In this document: positions 44,512-53,507 of the stretch, in pieces
Layout of the letters: the number at the start of each line of letters is the position of its first letter
How positions within the stretch are numbered: position 1 is the stretch's first letter
NCBI RefSeq assembly: GCF_012958305.1
Contig: NZ_JABBYO010000004.1
Span: forward strand, 310,001 to 374,000
Direction of reading: 5' to 3'
DNA length: 64,000 nt
Source: Tautonia rosea
GTDB lineage: Bacteria; Planctomycetota; Planctomycetia; Isosphaerales; Isosphaeraceae
Translations under genes and position numbers: made by a program
The notes under the pieces: model-generated
Told to the model about the DNA's origin: nothing
The model's database searches: none
What the model saw: only the letters and a program-made list of their open reading frames with translations

Positions 44512-46548
44512 TTACATGTCGAGCGGGCGGGGATCGGCGGGAACGCCGCAGGCGAGGGCTCCGGCGTGGACGCGGGAGGGGGCATTTGCGGCGATGGCTG
44601 ATCGGTAGCGGGCCAGGGCCATCAAGGGGAAATAGATGCGGTAGAGATGGTAGCGAAGGTAGAAAACCTTCGGGAAACCGGTGCCGGTGAACTGGGGTTC
44701 GTCCCAGGTGCCGTCGGGGTTCTGGGTCCGAAGCAGGAAGGCGACGCCTCGTCGGACGCGGGCGCTTTGGGCGCGGCCGGCGGCGATCAGGCCGTTGACT
44801 GCCCAGGCGGTTTGCGAGGCGGTGGTGACGCCCTTGCCCATCCAGGCGGGGTCATCGTAGCTGAGGCACGATTCGCCCCAGCCGCCGTCCTCTTGCTGGA
44901 CCGATTCGAGCCAGTCGGCCGCTCGCTGGACGTTCGGGTGATCCATTGGGAAGTTGATTGCCTGAAGGCCGAGCAAGACCTGCCACGTGCCGTAGATGTA
45001 ATTGACCCCCCAGCGGCCGTACCAGCAACCTTCGGGCTCCTGGGTGGACCAGAGATACTCCAGGCCTCGGGCAACGGCTGGGTGATCGGCGCGGTAGCCG
45101 AGGGTGCCGAGGATCTCAAGAATCCGGGCGGTGATGTCGGCACAGCTCGGGTCGAGGATGGCGTTGTGGTCGGCGAAGGGGACCTTGGTAAGCAGTTGGT
45201 TGTCGATATCGACATCGAAGGCCGCCCAGCCGCCGTCTCGGTTTTGCATGGCCAGGAGCCAGGCGACGGCGCGATCGGTGACGGCCTGGCCTTCGGGAAA
45301 CCGCATGAGCGCGGTCCGGCCGAGGGCGAGCAGGACCATGGCGGTGTCGTCGATGTCGGGGTAGAAGTCGTTGCGGTACTCGAAGGCCCAGCCGGTCGGT
45401 TCGAGTCCGGGGCGTCGGCGCTGCCAGTCGCCGGGGGTGCGGATCTCGTGGTCGAGCAGCCATCGGGCGGCCTGGAGCATGCGGGGGTCATCGGCCGGGA
45501 GACCGGAATCGGCCAGGGCGATCATGGCGATGGCCGAGTCCCAGGTGGGAGAGACGCAGGGCTGGACCCGGACCGAGTCGTGCTCCTCGATCATCAGGTC
45601 TTCGAGCTGCTGCATGGCCTGGCGGACGAGCGGGTGGTCGTCGGCGTAGCCGAGGGCGCGGAGAGCGAAGACGGAGTAGACCATGGCCGGGAAGATAGCG
45701 CCGAGCCCTTCGGAGCGGTCGAAGTGATCGACCATCCAGCGGTGGGCGGCGGAGAGACCGGGGCGTCGGACGGCCTTCGGGACGATCCGGTGAGCCCATT
45801 TCATCAGGCGGTCGCAGGCGACGAAGAAGTTGGCCCAGCTCCAGGTTTGCTCGGTCCGACGCGAGGGGGGAGGCAGATCGGGCCGGAACAGCTCGGCAAT
45901 CCCCTGCTCGGCGGAGAGGTGGCGGACGGGTCGAAGGACCGAGAGGATCGCCAGGGGGACGACCATCGTCCGGGTCCAGGACGACATGTCGTAGATGCTC
46001 AGGCCGAGGTGGGTGGGGAGGAAGACCAGCTCGGGGGGGACGTACGGGCAATCGTCGTAGGAAATCTGGCCGAGCAGGGCGAGATAGAAGCGGGTGTAGC
46101 TGTTGCAGGCCTGGGCACCGCCGGCGTCGAGAATGCGCTGACGGACGCGAACCATCTCGGGATGCTCGGGGTCCATGCCGACGAGCTTCAGCGCGAAATA
46201 GGCTTTGACCGAGGCGCTGAGGTCGAACGGCCCGCCGGGGTAGATGGCCCAGCCGCCATCGGGCAGGCGTTGCTCGAACAGGTAATTGCAGAGCTTGGCG
46301 ACGACCGGATCATCTTCGCGGCCGAGGGAGGTGAGCAGGAGGACGAACTCGGATTCGAGGATCGTGTCCCCTTCGAGCTCGCCGACCCAGTGGCCGTCGT
46401 CGCGTTGCTGGTCGAGCAGCCACTGTCGGGTGGCGGCCAGACCCTGATCGAGGGCCTCGGCATCGAAGGCCGGAGTCGTGAGACCTCGCGAGGAGGCTCC
46501 CGTGGTAGGACCTCGTCCTCGCTTGCTACCGTCGAGCTTGACGATCAT
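44512..46548 (-). CDS. shc: Squalene-hopene cyclase
   Basis: Cyclises squalene to hopene, the first committed step to hopanoids, on the inner membrane. The 678-residue product has the catalytic DxDD motif as D398-I-D400-D401 in FYPDIDDTAM, with repeated QW-type sequences (QEDGGWGES, QNRDGGWAAF, QEPEGCWYGRW). Length is typical of the family. The ATG at 46548 lies about 16 bases after AAGGAGG, while an in-frame ATG at 46596 is possible, so the start is uncertain by 16 residues. The HpnG-like gene follows. Other hopanoid genes are not in the window. Confidence 0.96.
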   Translation of the reverse strand: MIVKLDGSKRGRGPTTGASSRGLTTPAFDAEALDQGLAATRQWLLDQQRDDGHWVGELEGDTILESEFVLLLTSLGREDDPVVAKLCNYLFEQRLPDGGWAIYPGGPFDLSASVKAYFALKLVGMDPEHPEMVRVRQRILDAGGAQACNSYTRFYLALLGQISYDDCPYVPPELVFLPTHLGLSIYDMSSWTRTMVVPLAILSVLRPVRHLSAEQGIAELFRPDLPPPSRRTEQTWSWANFFVACDRLMKWAHRIVPKAVRRPGLSAAHRWMVDHFDRSEGLGAIFPAMVYSVFALRALGYADDHPLVRQAMQQLEDLMIEEHDSVRVQPCVSPTWDSAIAMIALADSGLPADDPRMLQAARWLLDHEIRTPGDWQRRRPGLEPTGWAFEYRNDFYPDIDDTAMVLLALGRTALMRFPEGQAVTDRAVAWLLAMQNRDGGWAAFDVDIDNQLLTKVPFADHNAILDPSCADITARILEILGTLGYRADHPAVARGLEYLWSTQEPEGCWYGRWGVNYIYGTWQVLLGLQAINFPMDHPNVQRAADWLESVQQEDGGWGESCLSYDDPAWMGKGVTTASQTAWAVNGLIAAGRAQSARVRRGVAFLLRTQNPDGTWDEPQFTGTGFPKVFYLRYHLYRIYFPLMALARYRSAIAANAPSRVHAGALACGVPADPRPLDM

Positions 46549-47086
46549 CGCAGTCTCGGTCCCCCCTCCTTGAGGTGGTTCGTCCCGATGTCCCATCCGT
46601 GCTGCCGCATCGAACCTCGGGCGCGGTCGGCTCATCCGTGATCCGATTGGTCGCGCGGGGCACATCCTACGCCTCGATTTGTAGGACAATCAAGGCCAAT
46701 CCGACCCCGGACGCCTCTTCTGCGGACGTTTTTTGCCTCTCCCCAACGCTGAGCGGCGTTAGAGTTTCCGCATCTTTCCGGAATTGACACGCAAGCGCGT
46801 TTCGATCGGGAAGACGACGGGGTGTTTCGGGAGCGGATACGAAGGGATGGGCCGGGAGTCAGAACGGCTCTCCCTGGCAAGCTGGAGAATGGAGGTCGGT
46901 GGAAGGGGGTTGGAGGTAATGGCGAGCGGGGTGAGCTGGGGAGGGATTTGGCCTGGCGGGAGCACGTGACGGAGCAGGAGGAGGACGACCGATCGGAAGG
47001 AAAGAACGCTCCTGGAACGCGGTGGGAGGGAGGGAGCGTGCCACGCCGAGGGGCTCGGCGTGGCGATCGGGGCCAGGAGTGGGCGA
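46549..47086. other. Gene-free stretch upstream of shc
   Basis: These 538 bases contain the shc upstream region and the hairpin after the transglutaminase gene (47040-47064). Open frames are short and without ribosome sites. A TTGACA hexamer occurs near 46784 on the plus strand but I see no matching -10 box. Confidence 0.5.
47040..47064 (-). terminator. Terminator-like hairpin after the transglutaminase gene
   Basis: A perfect 11-base-pair stem (GCCACGCCGAG with CTCGGCGTGGC, loop GGG) lies 22 bases past the stop. No T-rich tract follows, so it may be a processing or Rho-linked structure. Confidence 0.5.
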
Positions 47087-48628
47087 TTACTGGACCTGGA
47101 TGGGGTCGAGCGTCAGCTTGTCGAAGACGCGAACGACGTCGAGAAACTGGGCGTAGGGAGAGACACCGTCGAGGCTGGTGGCGTTAAGCTTCAGGTGAGT
47201 GGCGTCGACGTCGGTCTGACGGAGGGCGGCATCGACGGCGACCCAGCGACCGTTGACATAAACCTCATTCCACATGTGGAACCCAAAACCGCCCAGGTCA
47301 TCGACGTAGAGCAGGCCCACGGCCACTCGCGCGGGGATGCCCGAGGCGCGGCACATGGCGGCGGTCAGGACGCTGTGCTCGCTGCAATCGCCGCTCAGGT
47401 CTCGGGCGACGTCGCGGGCGGTGGCGAAGGCGGTTTCGAAGTTTTTCTCGCGGACGTTGTCGGCGACCCATCGGGTGATGGCCTGGGCACGATCCCAGGG
47501 GTCGGGGGCGACGTTGGCCAGGGCTCGCTGGGCGAGGGCGATGACCTGCGGGTCTTCGCTATTGATCATCGGATTGGGGGCGAGGTATTCCGGGGCGACC
47601 GACGCAGGGCCGGCCGCGCCGGCTTGAGGCCCGGCGGTGCGGACGTCGAGCAGGACCGATCCGTCACCAGCGCGGCGGATGGATTGGCGTTCGTCGCGCG
47701 GGAAGATTTCCTCGGCCGGGGTGTCGCCGGTGAGGTCGACGCGGAAGGTGGCGGCCCGGACGTTGTCGGATTGGGTGATCCGCCGAGCGACCTTGACGAT
47801 GGTTGCCTTGACGATGTCGAAGCCGCCGCTGCCGGGGGCCAGGGCTCCCTGTTCGGTGGTCCGGTAGGTGACGATGCCGCCAAAGGCGTCGGTGCGGCTC
47901 TTGAGGATCTGGCCGCCGGAATCGACCCAGTAGCTGGCGTCCATGCCGGGCAGCGGGGCACCGTCGGGGCCCTTGACCTGCGAATCGACGCGGAGCAACT
48001 CGATGGTGGTCCCCCCGCCCAGCTCGACCGATTCGAGCTGTTTGGCGTTGAGGATGGTCAGGCCGATCTGGTTGAGGTCGGGGATGAAGGTCTTGATCTC
48101 GCGGCGCTCGCCGGGCTGCATGGGAGATCGGGTAAGGCTTAGCTCAGGCCCGTAGGGGCCGCGGACGTCGTCGGGCCAGGGGAGCTCGACGCGGGTTTGC
48201 CGGCCTCCGGCGGTGAGGGTCAGGGGCATGACCCCATTCAGGACGTCACCGGAGACTCGGGTTTCGTTCGGCCCGGCAAGGCTTCGGGCGTCGAGCCGGA
48301 GGACCTGGCCTTCGTAGGTTTCGATCGTGCCGTAGCGGGTGGCGATAATCACCTGATTGTCGAGCCGCTTGAGCGTGAGCTTGGAATCGACCTGGATACG
48401 GAGCAGTTCGTGACCGTCTCCGGCCGTCACGGGCTCGACCTGAAGGTGGATGTGGCCGACCTTGCGTCCGCCGATGAAGACGGCGTCCCAGGCTTCTCGG
48501 GTGGTACGCTCCTGAGGCGGGGATTGTGGAGGCTCGGTAGCGCCGAGGATTCCTGACAGGGTCAGCACCAGCACACACGAGACGCCGAATCCTGGCCGGC
48601 GTTTGAGATCGATCCCTCGACGAATCAT
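47087..48628 (-). CDS. Transglutaminase-like protein, exported
   Basis: The 513-residue product has a signal peptide (about 1-29), a long beta-rich N-terminal region (about 40-330) and a transglutaminase-like cysteine-protease fold at the C-terminus. The catalytic triad is visible: C415 (GDCSEHS), H451 (FHMWNEVY) and D466 (VAVDAAL). The family forms or hydrolyses amide bonds of peptides or cell-envelope components; activity is not assignable. The ATG at 48628 has GGGAGGA 9 bases upstream. A strong hairpin at 47040-47064 lies just past the stop. Confidence 0.9.
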   Translation of the reverse strand: MIRRGIDLKRRPGFGVSCVLVLTLSGILGATEPPQSPPQERTTREAWDAVFIGGRKVGHIHLQVEPVTAGDGHELLRIQVDSKLTLKRLDNQVIIATRYGTIETYEGQVLRLDARSLAGPNETRVSGDVLNGVMPLTLTAGGRQTRVELPWPDDVRGPYGPELSLTRSPMQPGERREIKTFIPDLNQIGLTILNAKQLESVELGGGTTIELLRVDSQVKGPDGAPLPGMDASYWVDSGGQILKSRTDAFGGIVTYRTTEQGALAPGSGGFDIVKATIVKVARRITQSDNVRAATFRVDLTGDTPAEEIFPRDERQSIRRAGDGSVLLDVRTAGPQAGAAGPASVAPEYLAPNPMINSEDPQVIALAQRALANVAPDPWDRAQAITRWVADNVREKNFETAFATARDVARDLSGDCSEHSVLTAAMCRASGIPARVAVGLLYVDDLGGFGFHMWNEVYVNGRWVAVDAALRQTDVDATHLKLNATSLDGVSPYAQFLDVVRVFDKLTLDPIQVQ

Positions 48629-48995
48629 CGAGCCAAGTCCTCCCGGTCCGGGCTGGGGGCCGGGCAGCAGGACCTGGAGGCGAGGGCCGGTCAACTCGGG
48701 AAGGGCGCTGGACAAGCGAGCCGACCCGTGAGAAACCGACCGGCCAGGCCCGGGAGATCGCCCATGCCCCGATCGCTCCTGTCAGAACAGCACGGGGGCC
48801 TGCACGCAGGAGACCCCTGCTCCACTATGGCCGGAAGCCGCGATCGCGACAAGCCGAGCCGCGATTCGTTGGCGCAGAAGGAAACCGAGCCCCGGAACCC
48901 TGGGGTCGTGTGGATGGAAGAACGCAGTGATGTTCGACAGCCGGGAAACGAAGGCCGGCTGGTCGAGCCTTGAGGGAGAAGGACCCTCGGATGAC
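48629..48995. other. Gene-free stretch upstream of transglutaminase
   Basis: No gene or repeat was recognised in these 367 bases; they probably carry the transglutaminase promoter. Confidence 0.5.
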
Positions 48996-49223
48996 TTACG
49001 AGACGAGGATGTTCATATCGAACCGATCGCTCGGCAGCAATTCCAGCGCTGCGTACAGCGCCAGTTGCTTGGTGTGATACGAGGGAACCCTCCCTCGGAC
49101 GACATAACGGCCCTGCACCTCTTCGACGGCCAGGTCACGAATCCGTCCATGCGTCGTTTGCCGAATAGAATGTTCGACCTGCTGAAGAAATGAGGTCGAA
49201 CCATTCCCAAGGTTGCTCCTCAT
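48996..49223 (-). CDS. Small BON-like domain protein
   Basis: A 75-residue protein with a BON-like core: GRIRDLAVEEVQGRYVVRGR (residues 26-45) followed by VPSYHTKQLALYAALELLPS and a final strand ending ILVS. Similar short proteins with GRVxSYxxKQLA are common in planctomycetes. BON domains bind phospholipid or other ligands, but the role here is open. An ATG at 49223 preceded by AGGAG 9 bases upstream gives an N-terminal 25-residue polar stretch. It lies upstream of the transglutaminase gene on the same strand. The family link is from remembered pattern only. Confidence 0.72.
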   Translation of the reverse strand: MRSNLGNGSTSFLQQVEHSIRQTTHGRIRDLAVEEVQGRYVVRGRVPSYHTKQLALYAALELLPSDRFDMNILVS

Positions 49224-49554
49224 ATTCCATCACTCCTGAGATCTGTTGCGGAGAGTCGAGATCGCGATGGGTCAGCGATCCAGGAGGGAGTCACGTTTGC
49301 CCTTGGGTCTGAGCGGCTCCATTGTGGAGTGATCCGAGGGCGAATTGCAAGTAAAATCGCGAATTCTTCCATGGGTCGCTTCGCCGTTCCGGGGTTCTCG
49401 GTCGGCTCGCACGAGGATGTTTCTGCGCCGTTGCAGATCGCTCATGCGTGGGATGATGCACAATCACCGTCACTCCAGCGAACCTGTTATAGTAAACAGG
49501 ATGTTTGCCAGGTTCACAAGGGACCAGGCAGGAAAGTTTGAAATTCTGTCGGGA
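49224..49554. other. Gene-free stretch with a possible decayed BON-like copy
   Basis: Around 49365-49390 the bases CCATGGGTCGCTTCGCCG resemble the stretch CCATGCGTCGTTTGCCG in the BON-like gene (49148-49165). A minus-strand frame here encodes THGRIRDF, like THGRIRDL in the gene. It could be the remnant of a duplicated copy. No intact gene is seen. Confidence 0.3.
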
Positions 49555-49842
49555 TTATTCCGATGGGGTGGGGACTTCTGGATGACTCGATGGGAGGCAA
49601 CGCGGGTTCATTTGTAACTGCTGAGCGAGTGAGCGAAGCGAGGGTTGATCCCAGTCGGAGACGGGAGCTTTCCAGGAGTCCCAGAAAGGACCTCGACCGA
49701 GGCCGGTCAGTTCGCTGAGCCGGCCGAGATTGTAGCCAAGTTGCAGCAATGCGCGGCGATCGGGGGCCTCAAGCGAGACAAGCTCGACGACCTTGGCGAC
49801 GCAGTGCGCAATGTGATCATCATGCATAGAAGTTTTCATCAT
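49555..49842 (-). CDS. Small unknown protein upstream of the BON-like gene
   Basis: A 95-residue acidic-to-neutral protein beginning MMKTSMHDDHIAHCVAKVVEL. The middle is helical (APDRRALLQLGYNLGRLSELTG) and the end Ser/Pro-rich. No signal peptide, membrane helix or known motif is seen. The start may be the ATG at 49842 or one of the next methionines; the RBS is weak. It lies 58 bases downstream of holA on the same strand, so co-transcription is possible. I treat it as plausible but unproven. Confidence 0.5.
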   Translation of the reverse strand: MMKTSMHDDHIAHCVAKVVELVSLEAPDRRALLQLGYNLGRLSELTGLGRGPFWDSWKAPVSDWDQPSLRSLAQQLQMNPRCLPSSHPEVPTPSE

Positions 49843-49900
49843 CGTGTGCTTTCGCCCTGGAGAATTCACGAGAGAGCCGGCGCGATCGAATTGGGTGGGA

Positions 49901-50935
49901 TCAGTCACGTCGGGGGCGGGCGAGGCCAAGGAGGAGGCGTTCGAGCATGGCGCGTTCGTTGAGGGTGGACGATCCTTTCAAGGCCAGATCGGTTTCGAGG
50001 AGGACCACGGGGAGGCGATCGACGCGGGAGGGGCCGAGGTGGGCGTGCTGGCGGCCGGTCTTCTCGAAGGCCATAGGGGGGATGCCGGCCGATCGGCAGG
50101 CGTCGTTCAGGTCGCGACGGGCCTGACGGAGCTTGCCGGCGTGGTGGACCTTGCGGAGCGAGGTGGCCAGGGCGGCCAGCAGGCGCTGCGGGGCCTCGCC
50201 GGCGGTCAGCAGGCGATCGAGGACCGTGAGGGCACCGGCGGCATCGCCGAGGGTGGCCCGGTCGATCATGTCCCAGACTTCGAGGGTCCGGCCGGCGCCG
50301 ACCATTCGACCGACGTCGTCCCTGGAGATAGATCGGCGATCGCCGACGTACGCGACCAGTTTATCGACCTCGACGGCGAGTAATCCGGGTTCGGGACCGA
50401 CGAGTTCGATCATCAAGCGCGCGGCGTCGTCGGGCAGGGAAACGCCCCAGCGGTCGGAGGCGAGGCGGCCGAGCCAGCCGAGCAGCTCGCGTTCGCGGGG
50501 GGCCTTGCAATCGACCGAGGCGCCGTACTGCTCGACGAGCTTGGCGAGCTTGGTGTTCGACGGCCACGACTTGACCGAGAGGACGAGGACGCCGGTCGGG
50601 CTGGGCTGGGCGGCGAAGCTTTCCAGCTCCTTGCGGTTGGCGGTGACGAAGGGGTCGGCATCCTCGACGATCACGACCCGACGGGGGGCGAGAAACGGCA
50701 GGGTGCGGACCTCGTCGAGCACGCGGGCCAGCTCGGCCTGGGGGCCGGCGACTCGGGAGACACCCAGCTCGTCCTCGTCGTCGGCGACCTGGCCCGTGGC
50801 CTCGCCGTGGTCCATTGCGGCGCGGATGATGGCGAGGGTTGCCTCACGGCGGAGGAAGGGGTCGTCGCCGAAGAGGGCATAGATGGGTCGAATGGCTCCC
50901 GGTCCTCGGGAGCCGATCATTTCGAAGGCATGCAT
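49901..50935 (-). CDS. holA: DNA polymerase III subunit delta
   Basis: Delta opens the sliding clamp within the clamp loader. The 344-residue product has the family shape: an N-terminal segment PIYALFGDDPFLRREATLAI (about 17-36), the ATPase-like middle with RRVVIVEDADPFV, a helical lid region, and the C-terminal collar with LRKVHHAGKLRQARRDLNDA. Walker motifs are degenerate, as expected for delta. Length and architecture fit the bacterial family. The ATG at 50935 is used; the alternative internal ATG (6th codon) would only trim a short lead. Confidence 0.9.
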   Translation of the reverse strand: MHAFEMIGSRGPGAIRPIYALFGDDPFLRREATLAIIRAAMDHGEATGQVADDEDELGVSRVAGPQAELARVLDEVRTLPFLAPRRVVIVEDADPFVTANRKELESFAAQPSPTGVLVLSVKSWPSNTKLAKLVEQYGASVDCKAPRERELLGWLGRLASDRWGVSLPDDAARLMIELVGPEPGLLAVEVDKLVAYVGDRRSISRDDVGRMVGAGRTLEVWDMIDRATLGDAAGALTVLDRLLTAGEAPQRLLAALATSLRKVHHAGKLRQARRDLNDACRSAGIPPMAFEKTGRQHAHLGPSRVDRLPVVLLETDLALKGSSTLNERAMLERLLLGLARPRRD

Positions 50936-51066
50936 CGGGAGAGACCAGGGACCTCGATGGATCGACGGCGCCGGCTCGAACGGGATTCGAGCGGTTCAGG
51001 ATAACGATCCGTCACCGAATCCGCCACGGAATCCACGTGCAAGGCAAACCAGGAGTTACCTGGGGC

Positions 51067-52227
51067 TCAGGCGGCCTGGGGAGCGAGTGAGAGGGGAGGG
51101 ATTGACGGGGCGTTGGGGTCGAGGTCGAGGACGTGGAAGCGATCGGCCAGGGTGCGGACGATGCGATCGGCGGCGAAGCCGTCGCCGTAGGGGAAACACG
51201 GCGGCAGTGGGGCGGCGGTCGGCGAGAGCAAGGCGAGGGCCTCGGTCAGAATGAGGTTGGGGTCGGTGCCGACGAGGCGGCAGGAGCCCTGTTCGACGGC
51301 CTCGGGGCGCTCGGTGCGGTCGCGGAGGACAAGCACCGGTCGGCCGAGGGCGGGGGCTTCCTCCTGCACGCCCCCGGAATCACTGAGGATCAGGCGGGCT
51401 GCCTTCATGAGGGCAACGAACTGGGGTGAGTTGACCGGCTCGATCAGGTGGACGCGATCGAGTTCGCCGAGTTCTCGGGAGACGACAGATCGGACGTCCG
51501 GGTTCGGGTGGACGGGGAAGACGAGGCAGAGGCTGGTGTCGATCTGGAGCAGCTTCGCCACGGCCCGGCAGGCTCGGACCAGGGGGAGGCCGAGGTTTTC
51601 GCGACGATGGGCAGTCATGAGGATCATGCGATCGGTGCTCGGCTCGACGGGCAACGGAACGGGACGGGCCTCGATCCATCGCAGGGCGTCGATGACCGTG
51701 TTGCCGACGACCCGGATCCGATCGGCCGGGATCCCTTCGCGGAGGAGGTTGGCGCAGGCGGCGTCGGAGGGGGCGAAGTGCAGATCGGCCAGGCGAGCAG
51801 TGAGAATGCGGTTGCTTTCTTCAGGGAACGGTTCAGCGAGCGACCCGGAGCGCAGCCCGGCCTCAATGTGCACGAAGGGGACGTGGCGGTAGTGGCAGGC
51901 CAGCGCCGAGGCGAAGACGGTGGTGGTGTCACCCTGGGCAATCAGGAGGTCGGGCCGGTGCTCGTCGAGCCAATGGCCGAGGGCCATGAGGCATCGGCTG
52001 GTCAGCTCAACAAGATCTTGACCGGGGCGCATGAGGGCCAGGTCGTCGTCGGTCTGCAAGGAAAAGTCGGCCAGGGCGCGATCGAGCAACTCGCGGTGCT
52101 GTCCGGTCGAGACGACCCGGACCTGAAGACCGGTCTCGGCCCCGGCCTGGCGGAGCTTCAGAATGACAGGAGCCATCTTGACGGCTTCGGGACGTGTTCC
52201 GACCACGCAGGCGACGGTTCGAGACAT
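51067..52227 (-). CDS. wecB: Non-hydrolysing UDP-N-acetylglucosamine 2-epimerase
   Basis: Converts UDP-GlcNAc to UDP-ManNAc for envelope polysaccharides. The 386-residue product has GTRPEAVKMAPV at the start (residues 10-21), AQGDTTTVFASALAC, HIEAGLRSG, MTAHRRENLG and the GVQEEAPALGRPVLVLRD region, all typical. Length is typical of the family. An ATG at 52227 with GAGGG 8 bases upstream is used. A heptamer repeat lies in its upstream region (52301-52339). No other polysaccharide gene is adjacent. Confidence 0.94.
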   Translation of the reverse strand: MSRTVACVVGTRPEAVKMAPVILKLRQAGAETGLQVRVVSTGQHRELLDRALADFSLQTDDDLALMRPGQDLVELTSRCLMALGHWLDEHRPDLLIAQGDTTTVFASALACHYRHVPFVHIEAGLRSGSLAEPFPEESNRILTARLADLHFAPSDAACANLLREGIPADRIRVVGNTVIDALRWIEARPVPLPVEPSTDRMILMTAHRRENLGLPLVRACRAVAKLLQIDTSLCLVFPVHPNPDVRSVVSRELGELDRVHLIEPVNSPQFVALMKAARLILSDSGGVQEEAPALGRPVLVLRDRTERPEAVEQGSCRLVGTDPNLILTEALALLSPTAAPLPPCFPYGDGFAADRIVRTLADRFHVLDLDPNAPSIPPLSLAPQAA

Positions 52228-52300
52228 CAGGACGGCCCTCGTCGTTGACCGGAATCCGGCCGAGCGAAGGGCCGGGGGTCATTCGAGCAGAGTTTGCAAG

Positions 52301-52339
52301 CAATAGGCAGTAGGCAATAGGCAGTAGGCAGTAGGCAGT
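52301..52339 (+). repeat. Heptamer tandem repeat (CAATAGG/CAGTAGG)
   Basis: Five full 7-base units, CAATAGG alternating with CAGTAGG, run at 52301-52335 and a partial unit follows. It lies 74 bases upstream of the wecB start. The unit count may vary between strains. Confidence 0.85.
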
Positions 52340-52429
52340 GGATCGAAGATTCAAGGGATCTTGCGCGAGCGAGGGTTGGGGAGAGGGGTCCTCGTTCGGA
52401 TCGCAAGGCTTCGCGTTCGACCAGGGAAT

Positions 52430-52480
52430 CCCCTCACCCGGCCTGCGGCTACTCTCTCCCGCGGGGTCGGGGGAGAGGGT
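52430..52480 (+). repeat. Dispersed intergenic palindromic element, copy 4
   Basis: Core CCCCTCACCCGGCCTGCGGC with the arm CTCTCTCCCGCGGG...GGGGGAGAGGG. It lies between the wecB start and the 3' end of the 183-residue secreted-protein gene (137 bases before its stop). Confidence 0.75.
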
Positions 52481-52617
52481 GGAGAGCGGACGCCCCGCAC
52501 CGCAGGCGGGGAAAGGGGTTGGGGTTCGGTCGGCAAGGCGAAGACCGCTCAGGGCCGGATCATAGGCAATTGCTGGGAATCGGGACAGGCGAACTGGGAT
52601 GGGGGGAAAGCCCGCAG

Positions 52618-53169
52618 TCAGCGATCGTCGGGCAGGGAGGAGACGACCTGGAAGGTGAGGGTGTGCAAGGTTTCGGAGGGACCATCGCCGAGGCGATCGC
52701 GGAGGACCAGATCAATTTCGTAAGCGCCGGGGGGAAGTTCCTTGAGGGAGACGGTGGTGTGGAGGTAGAGCGAGGTGGGAGGTTCCTCGGATTCGGGAGA
52801 GTAGTCGATGGCGGCGGGGAGGGATTGGAGGCGTCGGGTGCTGCCGGCGCGTCGGATGTGAACGTCCTGGACCAGATGGGCTCGATAGAGGCCGCTGGCG
52901 GCGTCGCGCAGGATGAGAAAGTTGAAGGGCTCGTAATAGATTTCGAGCTTCTGGTCGGGGGTCAGGATGGGCTCGTCGCGAGGAATGAAGTTGCGGAAGC
53001 CTCGGACATTGAGGCAGATGACCGGGTCGGTCAGGTCGGGACGTCGGGGCTTGGTGGGGGCCTTGTCGTCGTCGGTTTGCAGACCGAGGCTCGGCGCGAT
53101 GGGGCCGGCGAGTCCCAGAAGGAGCAGGGCAAGCAGGGCGATCGGTGGTCGACGCGTTGAGCGATCCAT
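52618..53169 (-). CDS. Secreted protein of unknown function
   Basis: The 183-residue product begins with a signal peptide (residues 10-31 hydrophobic). The mature part is beta-rich and includes ILTPDQKLEIYYEPFNFLIL, a GLYRAHLVQDVHIRRAG strand and a final segment ETLHTLTFQVV, which together read as an immunoglobulin-like or beta-sandwich protein. No catalytic motif is present. I recall similar secreted proteins in planctomycetes but cannot name the family. The ATG at 53169 follows GGAAGGGAAA. A terminator of the next upstream gene lies at 53421-53459. Confidence 0.75.
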   Translation of the reverse strand: MDRSTRRPPIALLALLLLGLAGPIAPSLGLQTDDDKAPTKPRRPDLTDPVICLNVRGFRNFIPRDEPILTPDQKLEIYYEPFNFLILRDAASGLYRAHLVQDVHIRRAGSTRRLQSLPAAIDYSPESEEPPTSLYLHTTVSLKELPPGAYEIDLVLRDRLGDGPSETLHTLTFQVVSSLPDDR

Positions 53170-53507
53170 GAGTCCGTTTCCCTTCCAGAGCGATGGCCCC
53201 GCGGGGGTCGGGCGCGAGAATCCCAGGGGAGTGGGGGAGAGGAGCTGCTCAATCGAAGCGTATCGAGCAGGAGACGGCCATGCAACGCGAAGGGTCGGGT
53301 TGAGGTTGCGGGCTGCGGTGGGGCGAAGGGCAGCGTAACGTTCGACGGTGATGACGGACGGCGCAGACGGGGGTGTCTCGAACCGGGTTGAGCGCGGGAG
53401 TTTCGGGTGCGGATCGGCCGAAAGAAAAAGGCGGAACCCCACGGATGGGGGCCCCGCCTCATTGGAATGGAGTTCGAGCGATGGCTGCCCGAGTTGTGAT
53501 GATCGGA
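53170..53507. other. Gene-free gap with terminator
   Basis: These 338 bases separate the 183-residue secreted gene from the PEP-CTERM gene. They contain the T-tailed terminator at 53421-53459 and a low-information stretch; no gene was seen. Confidence 0.6.
53421..53459 (-). terminator. Rho-independent terminator of the PEP-CTERM gene
   Basis: On the minus strand a stem of AGGCGG with CCGCCT and CCCC with GGGG (closed by two G-U pairs and a one-base bulge) is followed by a TTTTTCTTT run. It lies about 50 bases after the stop of the 53508-54374 gene. Confidence 0.72.

Larger units (their letters stand above)
52228..52617. other. Repeat-rich gap between wecB and the secreted-protein gene
   Basis: The 390 bases hold the heptamer repeat (52301-52339) and one palindromic element (52430-52480). 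No gene was seen. Confidence 0.6.

Noticed and set aside
44647-46641. 664-codon plus-strand frame opposite squalene-hopene cyclase
   Set aside because: Gly/Glu/Val-rich antisense frame without domain; shc is certain.
52301-52339. Possible CRISPR array
   Set aside because: Units are 7 bases with no spacers; it is a simple tandem repeat.
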